Below, one piece after another: positions 9,212 to 19,223 of a stretch of 64,000 bases of DNA. The notes under the pieces were generated by a model, which did no database searches, was not told the origin of the DNA, and saw only the letters and a list, made by a program, of their open reading frames with translations. Each line of letters opens with the position of its first letter. Position 1 is the first letter of the stretch. The translations under genes were made by a program, and so were the position numbers. Source of the DNA: Lysobacter capsici (GTDB lineage: Bacteria > Pseudomonadota > Gammaproteobacteria > Xanthomonadales > Xanthomonadaceae); the NCBI RefSeq assembly GCF_018732085.1, contig NZ_CP076103.1, positions 4,154,001 to 4,218,000 on the forward strand. The letters run 5' to 3'.

Positions 9212-11116
9212 TCAATAATCCGCGGGATTCGCGCTGAAACGCACCGGCACGTCGACCTCGATGCAGGCGCCGACCGGCAACACCGCACCGCTGACCTGCA
9301 CGCTGCTGCCGCCGACCGCGCCGCCGCTGACCGGACAGGTGCCGCCGCCACCCGCGCTCGCGCAGGTCCACGGCGCGCTCAGGGTCGCGCCCGGCGGCAG
9401 GTTGTCGCTGACGCTTGCGCCGTTGGCCGCGTCCGGGCCGTCGGTATTGCAGGCGCGCAAGCGATACGTGGCCAGACTGCCGGGTGTGTAGCTCGCGTTG
9501 TTGTCGTTCTTGCTCAGCGACAACGACACGCACACCGCATCGACCGACGCGCTCGCGCGGTTGTCGGCGACGCCGCCCGGCGCGGGCGTGACGAAACCGC
9601 TCTGCGCCGAGCTGCCTTCGGCCAGAGGCGCATTCGCCGCGATGGTCGACACGTTGGCGATCGCCGCGCATTGCCCGGCGCCGAGCGTGGCGTTGATCGT
9701 GTAGCTCAGGCTGCCGCCGGCCATGCCGTTGCCGGCCGGCAGCGTCGCGTTGCCGCTGATCGCGCCGGTGCCGCTCGCGGCCGGACAGGTCGCGCCGCCG
9801 CTCGCGGTGCAAGTCCACGAATTGAACGTCAGCCCGGCCGGCACCGCGTCGGACACCGCGGCGATCGCATCGTGCGCGGTGGTGTCGCCCACGGTCGGAC
9901 GCGCGGTGTTGTTGCGATAGGTCACGGTGAACTGGGTGGCGCCGCCCGGCGCGGGCGTGGCGTTGGCGACCGATTTGGTGGTCGACAGATCGACGTCGTT
10001 GTCGCTGATCGTCAACGTCGCCACGGTCTGACCCGCGGCCGCCGAGCAGGTCGTGGTCGAGGTCAGGGTGTAGTTGGTCGGATCGGGCTGCACGGTGAAG
10101 ATTGCGGTTTCGTTGTTCTCGATGACCGCATCGTCGACGATCGCGATCGGCAAGGCGAAACTGCTGTTGTCGTAAGTGCCGGCCGGTATCGCCACGTTGA
10201 CCGTGTTGCCGCTGCCGGAGGTGACGGTGAAATCGCTGCCGAGCGTCGCGGTGCCGCCGGTGATCCGCACCGGCACGACGATGCCGCCGGCCGGCACGGT
10301 GCCGATGATGCGCAACTGCGGCAGCACCGCGGCCTGGCCTTCGCGCGTGGTGACGTTGGTGGCGACGAATTCGATGTACGGCCGCAGGGTGATCTGGATT
10401 TCGTCGAGAAAATTTCCCAGCGAAATGCCGCCGCTGCTGCTGTCGGCGGCGAAACCGACCTGCTGCACGCCGCTGGTGCCCGCGTAAGTGAAGCTGCCGC
10501 TGTAATCGCGCCAGCCGTTGCTGGTGCCGCCGATGGTCAAGCTGCCCTGCGTGGCCGAGGACGCGGTGCCGGCTGTGTCGACCCGATCACTGCCGTTGTT
10601 GGTGGTGCCGATGCGCGCGATCTGGCTGTCGACCGCGACCGCGGTGCTGGCGATGGCGTTGATGCCGAAACTCATCACGTCCGGGGTGGTGGCCGAATTG
10701 CGGCCGCGATGGCTCAGCCGCCAGCTGATCACCTCGCCATTGGTCAGGCAGATGTTCTGGAAGATGCGCGAGGCCTGGCTGGCGTTGAGTTCGGCGTGCT
10801 GCTTGCCGGCGCGCGCCGGCACCGAACTGAAGTTGTTGCCCCACAATTCGATCAGCGGGCCGGTGGCCGGATTGCCGACGACTCCGCAACCGCCGGTAAT
10901 GCCGGACGGATGCGTCGTGTTCCAACCGGTGACCTGCTGCGGTCCGGCGAAGAACCCCACGCAGGCGGTGGTGCCCAGGTCGGGCTGTTCGAAACCCAGA
11001 TTGACGAACGTGCGCTGGACCTGTGCCTGCACCGGCATCGCGGCCAGGGTCATCAACGCGAGCAGGCCGAACCGGCGCCGCCCATGCGGCGTGCGCTGGG
11101 TGGAAGACTGGATCAT
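9212..11116 (-). CDS. Secreted surface-type protein with Calx-beta-like and DUF11-like domains
   Basis: 634 residues. A signal peptide (FGLLALMTLAAMPVQAQ) starts at Met 11116, which follows AGGGGAG on the minus strand. Order: an N-terminal ~230-residue carbohydrate-binding-like beta domain with GWNTTHPSG; a Calx-beta-like region with TREGQAAVLP, GSDFTVTSG and IVDDAVIENNETAIF; then two DUF11-like repeats (FTVTYRNNT and ATYRLRACNTDGPDAANG). Many paired Cys fit an extracytoplasmic protein. It ends inside or just after the last repeat without a sorting signal or membrane anchor. It is convergent with lanM, 54 bases away. Likely cell-surface or secreted; specific role unknown. Confidence 0.75.
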   Translation of the reverse strand: MIQSSTQRTPHGRRRFGLLALMTLAAMPVQAQVQRTFVNLGFEQPDLGTTACVGFFAGPQQVTGWNTTHPSGITGGCGVVGNPATGPLIELWGNNFSSVPARAGKQHAELNASQASRIFQNICLTNGEVISWRLSHRGRNSATTPDVMSFGINAIASTAVAVDSQIARIGTTNNGSDRVDTAGTASSATQGSLTIGGTSNGWRDYSGSFTYAGTSGVQQVGFAADSSSGGISLGNFLDEIQITLRPYIEFVATNVTTREGQAAVLPQLRIIGTVPAGGIVVPVRITGGTATLGSDFTVTSGSGNTVNVAIPAGTYDNSSFALPIAIVDDAVIENNETAIFTVQPDPTNYTLTSTTTCSAAAGQTVATLTISDNDVDLSTTKSVANATPAPGGATQFTVTYRNNTARPTVGDTTAHDAIAAVSDAVPAGLTFNSWTCTASGGATCPAASGTGAISGNATLPAGNGMAGGSLSYTINATLGAGQCAAIANVSTIAANAPLAEGSSAQSGFVTPAPGGVADNRASASVDAVCVSLSLSKNDNNASYTPGSLATYRLRACNTDGPDAANGASVSDNLPPGATLSAPWTCASAGGGGTCPVSGGAVGGSSVQVSGAVLPVGACIEVDVPVRFSANPADY

Positions 11117-11490
11117 CAACGACGTACTCCCCTGTAGGCAGCGATCGCCCGCCCTCCTCCCGTGCGACGGTGGCCGCCCCGGCCGCGACTGCGTGCCCGG
11201 ATCGCGCCCCCTTCCCGTCGAACGGCTGGCGCCGAACGCTAATGCGGTGGTCGACGACACAAAGTGTGTCGTACGTCGCATTTTATAAGCCAAGATGTGA
11301 GTGTCTTGTTGCAAAAAAGCAACGTGAATGGGGCTTCGGGAGAGGGGAAGCCGCATTCATCTTGGGAAATTTCGCTGTCGGTTGGGGTTGCCCTGTTCAG
11401 GTCAGGTGTGTGGCGGAGGTTCGCTGAGCGGGTCGGCTTGCCGTGGACCCGCATCTGTTCAAGCACGAGGGCGCGCGGCCACACGGCCTG

Positions 11491-11593
11491 CCTGTAGGAG
11501 CGACGCAAGTCGCGACCGCGAAAACGCACCTACGGCGCAGGCTTCGACGCTGTCGAGATGTCGCGGTCGCGACTTGCGTCGCTCTTACAGGCA
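11491..11593. repeat. GTAG-type palindromic repeat (GACGCAAGTCGC variant)
   Basis: CCTGTAGGAGCGACGCAAG at 11491 is matched by its reverse complement ending at about 11590, with ~40 bases between. Each arm is itself a small hairpin around CGACGCAAGTCG. It belongs to the same family as the elements at 18.8, 19.1, 24.9-26.7 and 31.9 kb, which have CGGCGCAAGCCG instead, a paired base change. Confidence 0.8.
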
Positions 11594-11606
11594 GGCCATG
11601 TGGCTT

Positions 11607-12200
11607 TTGCTTGAGCCTGAAGTCGCGCAGTTCACCCAGCGCTGCGAGGCAACTCACTCGCGTTAGCAACAGCACACCCGGAGGGCGACGCGCAGGGATG
11701 CGCGTCGCGCGCCACCGGGACATGGATGTCCCGTGTGGCGCGTGCCCGCGTCGGCTCCGCACTTGCGGGCACTTGATTCACAACAAAGCATTTTTCTTTG
11801 GTTACCTTTCTTTTGTTGCTTTAGACAAAAGAAAGTAACCCGCCCGCTTGCGGGCGGAAGCTGTTGCCTTTGCCTCAAAGGCTTTGAAGCTTCAAAGCTT
11901 TGAAGCTTCAAAGCTTTGAAGCTTCAAAGCTGAAGCTGGATCAAAGGCTTCCGCCGCTAAAGCGGCGGGTCACTTTCTTTTGTCTAAAGCGACAAAAGAA
12001 AGGTAACCAAAGAAAAACGCTTTTCTTTGAATCAAGGGCCCGCAAGTGCAGAGCTTGCGCAGGCATGCGCCACACGGGACATCCATGTCCCGGTGGCGCA
12101 CGGCGTGCATCCTGCACGCCGCCCTCCGGGTGTGCGGTTGCTAACGCGAGTTACATGCCTCGCGGCGCTGGATGAACTGCGCGGCTTCGGGCTCAAGCAA
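11607..12200. repeat. Large ~600 bp palindromic element, candidate non-autonomous mobile element
   Basis: Arms of about 240 bases (11607-11860 and 11945-12200) are imperfect reverse complements. The outer ends are TTGCTTGAGC and GCTCAAGCAA; further in are GTTAGCAACAGCACACCCGG and its complement, then GGTTACCTTTCTTTTGTTGC and its complement. The ~85 base centre is an A/T-richer run of repeated GAAGCTTCAAAGCTTT. No open frame inside resembles a transposase. Frames crossing the element are inverted copies of one another, so they are not genes. Confidence 0.75.
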
Positions 12201-12203
12201 CAG

Positions 12204-12286
12204 CTCGAATCTCGAATCTCGAATCTCGATTCCCGAATCTCGATTCCCGAATCCCGAATCCCGAATCCCGAATCCCGAATCCCGAA
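12204..12286. repeat. 7 bp tandem repeat (GAATCTC/GAATCCC)
   Basis: About eleven imperfect copies of a heptamer, first GAATCTC, then GAATCCC, end just before the stop of the GH75-like gene. The same heptamer occurs at 31.3-31.4 kb and 43.6 kb in either orientation. Confidence 0.85.
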
Positions 12287-12291
12287 CATGA

Positions 12292-13239
12292 TCAACGTTG
12301 ATAGTCGGCCACACACGCCGACAAACGTTCCACCCCACCCCATGCCTCGAACCGCCGCTGCGCCGCCGGATCGATCCGTTCGGGCGTCATGAACGGCGCA
12401 GCGCGATCGCCGCTGCCGGGAAAGATCAACACCACCGCCTTCGGCACGGTCCAACCGCGACCCGCGAACGGCGGTTTGCCGCGTACTTCCAGATAATTCT
12501 GCGGCACCGCCTCGCGCCCGAGCAGACGGCCGTTCAAGGCGATCGAGGCTTCGCCGAGTTGTCCGGACGGGCCGGAGTCGCCGATCACCGCGAACACCGG
12601 CCGCCCGCTGCCCGGCACCATCGCCACCGCGAGGTCGCCGATCTTGGCGCGGCCGGCGAAGGCCGACGGGCTTTTCGGAATCACCAGCGCCGGCGTGACC
12701 AGCGCATCGACATAGTTGGCGATGTCGCAGGCATCGCCGACAGCCGGCGCGTGCAAGGCCGTGGCCGATACCAGGAAACCGTCCACCGGCGGACACGGCT
12801 TGCCGTTGCGGAACGGAATGATCGACGGCGAAATCCGGGTGGCGCGCAATTGATCGGCCGGCCAACCCGCGGCGCTCGCCTGCTGCGTGGCGATGCGGCG
12901 CGCGCGCAATTGCGCGCTGGACAAGCCGGCGCAACCGTCGCTCATCGCATTGCACAGATTGTTGAGCGCGTGCCGCTCGCCCCAGAAATCCTCGACGCTG
13001 TACGAACGCCGGGTGCCGTCGGTGTTGACGTTCAAGCCTTCGACGAACAACAGCGACGACGCGTTCGCATCGGCCCACACCGCGGTGCGTCCGCCGCGCG
13101 CGTTGCCGTCGGCCTGCTGAAACGACAGGCGCATGTCGCACTGCGCGCCACGCGCGGGCGCGACCGCCAACAGATAGATCCCGATCAATGCCGCGAGCGG
13201 CAGCCAGCGTTTCACGGCGAATGATGAATGCGCAGCCAT
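12292..13239 (-). CDS. Secreted GH75-like (chitosanase-type) protein
   Basis: 315 residues. The start at 13239 has AAGGAG upstream. A signal peptide with one hydrophobic segment spans residues ~11-32 (WLPLAALIGIYLLAVAPARG). Residues 215-240 contain FAVIGDSGPSGQLGEASIAL, which resembles the catalytic GDTNG...GEAS region of glycoside hydrolase family 75 chitosanases, placing Asp221 and Glu230 as candidate catalytic residues. Six or more Cys in the mature part fit an exported protein. Likely role: hydrolysis of chitosan-like or related polymers outside the cytoplasm. The GH75 assignment rests on this one motif region, so the substrate is uncertain. Confidence 0.6.
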   Translation of the reverse strand: MAAHSSFAVKRWLPLAALIGIYLLAVAPARGAQCDMRLSFQQADGNARGGRTAVWADANASSLLFVEGLNVNTDGTRRSYSVEDFWGERHALNNLCNAMSDGCAGLSSAQLRARRIATQQASAAGWPADQLRATRISPSIIPFRNGKPCPPVDGFLVSATALHAPAVGDACDIANYVDALVTPALVIPKSPSAFAGRAKIGDLAVAMVPGSGRPVFAVIGDSGPSGQLGEASIALNGRLLGREAVPQNYLEVRGKPPFAGRGWTVPKAVVLIFPGSGDRAAPFMTPERIDPAAQRRFEAWGGVERLSACVADYQR

Positions 13240-13372
13240 GGCGCGCTCCTTGTGCCCAGACCTTGAGGAGAACGCCGGCGCGGGCTCGGGCCGGCCAAGC
13301 CTCGTTGACAGGCCATGCCGGCCGGGGTTCACTTCAAGGCGCCGCACCTTCGAGCGGCGCGGCCAAGGACGC

Positions 13373-13825
13373 ATGCCCATGCTCGGATCGATTCCAGCAA
13401 GATCGATACTTCTGCTTTCGCTGCTAACGCTCAGCGCCTGCGCCGCGGTCGACGCCCGATCGTCGAGCGCCGATCCGAGCGAAGACACCGCGGCAACCAC
13501 GACCCGCTACGAATTCGAATTCGATTGCCCGCCTTCGGGCAAGTTCCGCATCGCCGGCACGACCCAATGGGTGGACGATCACGGCTATCGCTCGCAAGTC
13601 AGCGAGCTGCGCATCGGCGCCAAACCGCTCGCCAAGCGCTGGATCGATGAGATCAACCGCCGCATTCCCGCCGAGGCGTATCAAGAGCGTCCCTGGCTGA
13701 CCTGCAGCGGCGGCGGCGCGTCGATCGAGCTGCGTTTCGTCGATCGCAACGACGGCAGCGTCGCCCGCTCGCCGCGCCTGAAATTCATCGTGCATCGCGA
13801 AGGAACCGTAGAGTTTTTGGATTGA
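13373..13825 (+). CDS. Lipoprotein, candidate X-T4SS immunity protein
   Basis: 150 residues. The start at 13373 follows AAGGAC; the in-frame Met at 13379 is an alternative. The leader ends with the lipobox LSAC (Cys23), so the protein should be lipid-anchored and face the periplasm. The mature part is a small beta-rich domain with two Cys (EFDCPPSGKF and LTCSGGGAS), possibly disulfide-bonded. The gene lies 29 bases before an XVIPCD effector. An upstream lipoprotein gene next to an XVIPCD effector gene is the standard immunity-effector arrangement in Xanthomonas and Stenotrophomonas. No family was recognised; the immunity role is inferred from position and lipobox. Confidence 0.72.
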   Translation: MPMLGSIPARSILLLSLLTLSACAAVDARSSSADPSEDTAATTTRYEFEFDCPPSGKFRIAGTTQWVDDHGYRSQVSELRIGAKPLAKRWIDEINRRIPAEAYQERPWLTCSGGGASIELRFVDRNDGSVARSPRLKFIVHREGTVEFLD

Positions 13826-13854
13826 TTCCAGCCATCGAACGCAAGGAGCCCGCC

Positions 13855-14856
13855 ATGGCGAAGATCGGACAGAACAACACCAACCCGGACCTGGCCCAGA
13901 CCGAGGAGCTCGCCAAGGATCTGGCCAGGCAGATCGAGGCCAAGAAGGATCATGAAAAGGTCGAATACGTCGCCGTGGTGTACAAGGACGGCGATGAATT
14001 GAAGACCACGCAATTGTTCTCGAAGGGCAGCTACAACTCGGCGCCGCTGAGCGACGCCATCGCGGCGGCCGGCGGCAAGGACAAGGTGCTCGCGGTGGTG
14101 CATAACCACACGCAGAAAAATGTCGACATGCAGTTCGACAAATCCACCGCGCAAGCGATGGAACGGCTTCCGTCGTCGCGGCCCCACGACAAGGACAACC
14201 CCGCCGACTGGGATGTGGCGCGCAAGCAGTTCGGCGATCGCACGGACGTGGCCTATTACCTGCTCGATCCCAAGGACAAACTGCGCCGCTACGACTACGC
14301 CGACCGCGAACATTGGATCGACGAAGTGAAACCGGCGACCGGACGTGAGGCGGCAAGCGGCAGCAAGACATTCCATCCTGCTCCGGAGATGGATATGCAG
14401 CCGTCGCTGAAGCCGGCGGAGCCGTCGCCGACGCCCGCATCGACGCCGGCCCTGGGCGACGCCACGGTTTCGCTGTCCGACCCTCGCGCCACGCGCTTGC
14501 AGACCCAGGCGCACGAAGCGGTCGCCCAAATGGAGGCCGGACTGGGCGTGGCCTGGACCGGCAACAGCGAACGCGTGGCCGCCTGCGTCGGGCGCCTGGC
14601 GTATCAGCAAGGCTTCGACGGCATCGTCGCGGTCGCGCCCAATCGCGCCACCGCCGATCACGCCGCCGGCGAGCTGATCTGCGTGCAAGGACGATCGTCG
14701 AGTCCGGACCCTTACGCCAATCGCGCCATCGTCGCGACCGCCGAAGCCATGGCGACGCCGGTCGAGGAATCGCAACGCCAGACTCTGGCGCTGCAGAACG
14801 AAAACGCGCGCCAGAGCCCGGCCGAGCCATCGCAGCAGGCTTCGATGTCGCGCTGA
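13855..14856 (+). CDS. Putative X-T4SS effector with JAMM-like N-terminal domain and XVIPCD
   Basis: 333 residues. AAGGAG precedes the ATG at 13855. Residues ~35-150 carry VEYVAVVYKDG (Glu37) and VVHNHTQ (His83, His85) with Asp95 ten residues on. This spacing resembles the E...HxH...D metal site of JAB/JAMM, RadC and DUF4329-like domains, but the usual Ser before the Asp is not obvious. Residues ~160-205 are a Pro/Ser-rich linker. Residues ~205-320 match the XVIPCD: VAACVGRLAYQQGFDGIVAV, then AGELICVQG, then an ANRAIVATAEAMATPVEESQ-like helix, and a Q/S-rich tail. It would be injected by the Xanthomonadales killing T4SS. The enzymatic activity is a hypothesis. It is paired with the lipoprotein upstream. 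Confidence 0.72.
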   Translation: MAKIGQNNTNPDLAQTEELAKDLARQIEAKKDHEKVEYVAVVYKDGDELKTTQLFSKGSYNSAPLSDAIAAAGGKDKVLAVVHNHTQKNVDMQFDKSTAQAMERLPSSRPHDKDNPADWDVARKQFGDRTDVAYYLLDPKDKLRRYDYADREHWIDEVKPATGREAASGSKTFHPAPEMDMQPSLKPAEPSPTPASTPALGDATVSLSDPRATRLQTQAHEAVAQMEAGLGVAWTGNSERVAACVGRLAYQQGFDGIVAVAPNRATADHAAGELICVQGRSSSPDPYANRAIVATAEAMATPVEESQRQTLALQNENARQSPAEPSQQASMSR

Positions 14857-14888
14857 AGCTGCATCGCGGCCGACGATGCGTTCGGCAA

Positions 14889-14917
14889 CAAAAAACCCCG
14901 CTTTCGCGGGGCTTTTT
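14889..14917. terminator. Bidirectional terminator between the effector gene and purA
   Basis: AAAAAACCCCGC, a TTTC loop and GCGGGGCTTTTT form a short perfect hairpin with A tracts on one side and T tracts on the other. It serves both convergent genes. Confidence 0.85.
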
Positions 14918-14938
14918 GCATCCACTATCGCGGCGAAC

Positions 14939-16231
<1,293 letters not shown>

Positions 16232-16323
16232 GAGTCCAAACTCCTGCGCTTGCTGTTGAAGCGGCGGTTGCCGCGAGGTCCGTCCGGTCCAGTCGCAGCC
16301 GATGCCGCGCCACAGGGCCATGA

Positions 16324-16366
16324 ACGGAAAAAAGCCGGCGGGGATGGCCCCGTCCGGCTTTTGTGC
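16324..16366 (-). promoter_or_regulatory. Intrinsic terminator inside the purA leader; candidate attenuator or small RNA end
   Basis: On the minus strand AAAAGCCGGACGGGGCC pairs with CCCCGCCGGCTTTTTT, ending in six T. It lies ~95 bases before the purA start and ~150 bases after the terminator of the upstream gene. Between them (16370-16510) other stems can form, such as TGCGTGGC/GCCACGCA (16434-16464). A terminator this close to a start on the same strand suggests attenuation, a riboswitch-like leader or a separate small RNA. No known RNA class was recognised. Confidence 0.5.
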
Positions 16367-16510
16367 ATTATCCGGACTTCGGGGGGCCAAGGCCACCCCA
16401 AAACGGTCCGATCTTGGCCGGATCGGCGGCATCTGCGTGGCTTTGTTCATCCACTGGCCACGCAAAGCCCTGGCCGGCCCGGTAATCGACGGCCGACGCC
16501 CCTTCCGGGC

Positions 16511-16550
16511 CACAAAGCAAAACGCGGGCCCGGCCTTGCGCCGGGCCCGC
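16511..16550 (-). terminator. Terminator of the metalloprotease gene
   Basis: GCGGGCCCGG (16524-16533) and CCGGGCCCGC (16541-16550) form a ten-pair stem with a 7-base loop. On the minus strand it is followed by GTTTTGCTTTG. It lies 50 bases after the stop of the protease gene. Confidence 0.75.
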
Positions 16551-16599
16551 CGTCGCCGGGCGGTCCGACGCGCCGGGCGACCTCAAGCGATGCCGCGGT

Positions 16600-18369
16600 T
16601 TACTTCTCCTGCGTCTGCGGCGCCGGCTGCGGTTGCGCCCGCGCGTCGACGTAGTCGTCCACGCCGTTCTTGTTCTGGTCCAGGCGACGGCCGCTGAGCT
16701 GGTAGTAGGTGCGCGAGGTCAGCGGGCCCTTGACGTAGGCGCGCTTGTCCGGATCCCAGTAGGTCGCGTTCGGCTCGACCGTGTTGGCGGTGAAGTAGAC
16801 CGTGGTCGACGGGAACAGGTCGATGCTGGTGCCCGGACGGCAGTCGGCGGTGTCGGGGCCGTTGAGGAAGCTGTCGGACTGCGCGCGCTTGCAGTCGTCG
16901 GCGGTGATCACCTCGTACACGTGGCGCGCCTGGGTGAGCTTGGCGATCGGCACGCTGATGCCCTTGCCCGGCGACAGGGTGCTTTCGCGCACCAGGGTGC
17001 GGGTGGTGTTGGGCCACGGTTCGAACGGTTCGCCGGTGAAATCGGCGATGCGGCCGTTGGCGACCATCTGGTCCAGCGCCAGCACGCGCGGCAGTTCGCG
17101 CACTTCCAGGTTCTGCAGTTGCAGCGGCACCGCGGCGGGGCCGGCGACGTTGAACACGCCCAGGTTGAGGTTGCCGTTGATCGTGTCCAGGGTGCCGGCA
17201 TCGAAGGCGTGCAGGCGCGGGTTCAAGGCCAGCGGGTTGCTCGCGCTGTCGCGCAGGGTGATGTCCTTGATCACGATCGGGTTCAAGGTCGACAGGCTGA
17301 AGTTCACCCCGGCGAACGAAGCGCCGATGTGGAACAGCACGCCGCCGGGCGCCTGGCCCGGAGGACCCGGCAGGCCGACGCAGCTGCCGGTGGCCCAGTT
17401 CGGGTTCGGCGTGCTCCATTTGACGATGTAGGGGTAATAGGTGCCGCCCTGGAAGGTCTCGGACGGACCGACCGGGCCGGTCACCGTCGGGGTGATCCAC
17501 GGGCTGTTGCAGCCGCCGTAGAACCAGTCGATGGTCGGCGCGGTGGCGAGCGGATACAGCACGCGCAGTTCCAGGCTGTGGGCCGGATTCGCGTTCGGGT
17601 TGACCAGGTCCCAGTTCCACATGGTCTGCAGCGACAGGCCCAGGTTGGCGGCCAGGATCGAGAATTCGTTGTCGCTGAAATGACGCCGATACCCGGCGCG
17701 GTCCTCGGCGGTGAGGCTGCCGCCGGCGGGCATCACGTGATGCTTGTAGGTGTCCTCGCCCGGTCCGACGATGGTGTTGTGGGCCAGGCCGTAGTTATGC
17801 CCGGCCTCGTGCGCGGCGGTGCCGCCGATCGCGTTGGCCCAGCGGTCCAGGGTCGAGTTGGCGCCGTTGAGCGCGCCGCCGGGTCCGCCGGTCCAGTCCT
17901 GGTAGGTCTTGCCCCAGACATAGGAATAGTCGACCGCGGTGGTGTCGTTGGTGTTGACCGCCTGGGCCAGGCCGAACAGGCCGTCGGCCATGTCGGACTT
18001 GGTCGTCACCGCGACGATATTGCGGCGCGGGAAGGTCGCCGGCGGCAGGGTCGTGGTGTCGAGCACCTGGACGTTGAATTCGCAGTAGTCGAGTTCGACC
18101 ACGTGCTTGACCGCGCCGCGCAGGGCCGCGGTGGTGCCGGTGTAGCTCGGCAGGTCGGCGGCGCTGAACGCCGCGGCCGGGTTGGTCACCGAGCCGGCCG
18201 AGAAGCCGAACGACGGGTACGTGATCGGCGCGGTCGGAAACACCAGGTACAGCTTGTTGGCTTTGTTGGACGGGTTGTAGGCCGGGCAGGTCGCCGCGAG
18301 CGCCGATCCGCTCAGCGACAGCAGGGCGAGCGCGAGCGCGGTGCGGCGCAGTGGTACGCATTCCTTCAT
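16600..18369 (-). CDS. Secreted zinc metalloprotease (metzincin-type HExxHxxxxxH)
   Basis: 589 residues. A signal peptide (TALALALLSLSGSALAA) ends near residue 26. The zinc site is HEAGHNYGLAH (His187, Glu188, His191, His197), the extended metzincin motif, in AIGGTAAHEAGHNYGLAHNT. The following ~390 residues are a beta-rich C-terminal part of unknown class with several Cys, ending in RRLDQNKNGVDDYVD (resembling a calcium-binding/dockerin-like loop) and a Gln/Pro-rich tail. Likely role: extracellular protein degradation, typical of predatory soil bacteria. It sits between DUF2065 and purA, interrupting a widely conserved order, and has its own terminator. The precise peptidase family was not identified. 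Confidence 0.78.
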   Translation of the reverse strand: MKECVPLRRTALALALLSLSGSALAATCPAYNPSNKANKLYLVFPTAPITYPSFGFSAGSVTNPAAAFSAADLPSYTGTTAALRGAVKHVVELDYCEFNVQVLDTTTLPPATFPRRNIVAVTTKSDMADGLFGLAQAVNTNDTTAVDYSYVWGKTYQDWTGGPGGALNGANSTLDRWANAIGGTAAHEAGHNYGLAHNTIVGPGEDTYKHHVMPAGGSLTAEDRAGYRRHFSDNEFSILAANLGLSLQTMWNWDLVNPNANPAHSLELRVLYPLATAPTIDWFYGGCNSPWITPTVTGPVGPSETFQGGTYYPYIVKWSTPNPNWATGSCVGLPGPPGQAPGGVLFHIGASFAGVNFSLSTLNPIVIKDITLRDSASNPLALNPRLHAFDAGTLDTINGNLNLGVFNVAGPAAVPLQLQNLEVRELPRVLALDQMVANGRIADFTGEPFEPWPNTTRTLVRESTLSPGKGISVPIAKLTQARHVYEVITADDCKRAQSDSFLNGPDTADCRPGTSIDLFPSTTVYFTANTVEPNATYWDPDKRAYVKGPLTSRTYYQLSGRRLDQNKNGVDDYVDARAQPQPAPQTQEK

Positions 18370-19223
18370 GACGCGACTCCATGGTCGTGTAGGTGCTGCA
18401 TGGGTATGCGTCGCGACGCGACGACGGGACGCGCCGCGCGGACGCGGCGAGTCGCATGGCCTGACGTCGCCGCTCGCGACGGAAGCGGCGCGATGCGCGC
18501 GTCGCGAACAGCCGTTGCCGTCGCCGCACGCATCCTTGCCGCGACTGGTTCTAGGCGCATGCGGGCCGCGGCGACAGGGCGAAACCGGGATCGAGCCGGG
18601 ACAGCGCGGGAAGGTTTCGCGCTCACCGAGGCATTAGGGTGATGGCGGTCGCGGCGGCGGCATGACCGGCGTCGAAGGTTGGTTAGTCACGGTGAGCGAG
18701 TTGGGCTGGCTATTGAGCGCGCACGCACCGACCCGCTGGCCTGATCGACAGCGACAGCCGTCTGGCCAATGGCCGAAATATTCAAGGGATAAGCGCTACA
18801 GCGATGCTTCGTGTAGGAGCGGCGCAAGCCGCGACCGCGATACTGCGCTTGGGTCGTAACCTTTGGATCGCCGCGCCTGGCGCAAGCGCTTGCTTCGCGG
18901 TACTCGCGTCGCAGCCGTGGTGTCGCGGTCGCGGCTTGCGCCGCTCCTACAGTGGGCTATCCGAATAACGGCGGCAGCTGCTGCATTGATCCAAGCGACG
19001 GACGCCAGGCTGTTGGCCGAGCTATTCAAGCGATACGCGCTGCCGCGATGCTCCCTGTAGGAGCGGCGCGAGCCGCGACCGCGACACCATGCTTGGGTCG
19101 TAACCTTTGGATCGCCGCGTCTGGCGCAAGCGCTTGCTTCGCGGTACTCGCGTCATACCTGTGGTGTCGCGGTCGCGGCTTGCGCCGCTCCTACAGTGGG
19201 CTATCGCAACAGCGCGGCGGGCG
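18370..19223. other. 854 bp intergenic region holding a duplicated repeat
   Basis: The part up to ~18800 has no recognisable gene and must carry the promoter of the protease gene. The remainder is almost entirely the duplicated GTAG element described separately. No RNA gene was recognised. Confidence 0.6.
18811..19197. repeat. Two tandem copies of a GTAG palindromic element
   Basis: Copies at 18811-18953 and 19057-19197, ~246 bases apart, are nearly identical: TGTAGGAGCGGCGCAAGCC opens each, a shared middle contains GTAACCTTTGGATCGCCGCG and GCAAGCGCTTGC, and GGCTTGCGCCGCTCCTACAG closes. The flanking AAGCGATACGCGCTGC and AGTGGGCTATC are also duplicated, so the whole unit was duplicated in tandem. 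Confidence 0.85.

Noticed and set aside
11640..12180. Short open frames inside the 600 bp palindrome
   Set aside because: They are mirror images of each other across the inverted arms and have no ribosome binding site.
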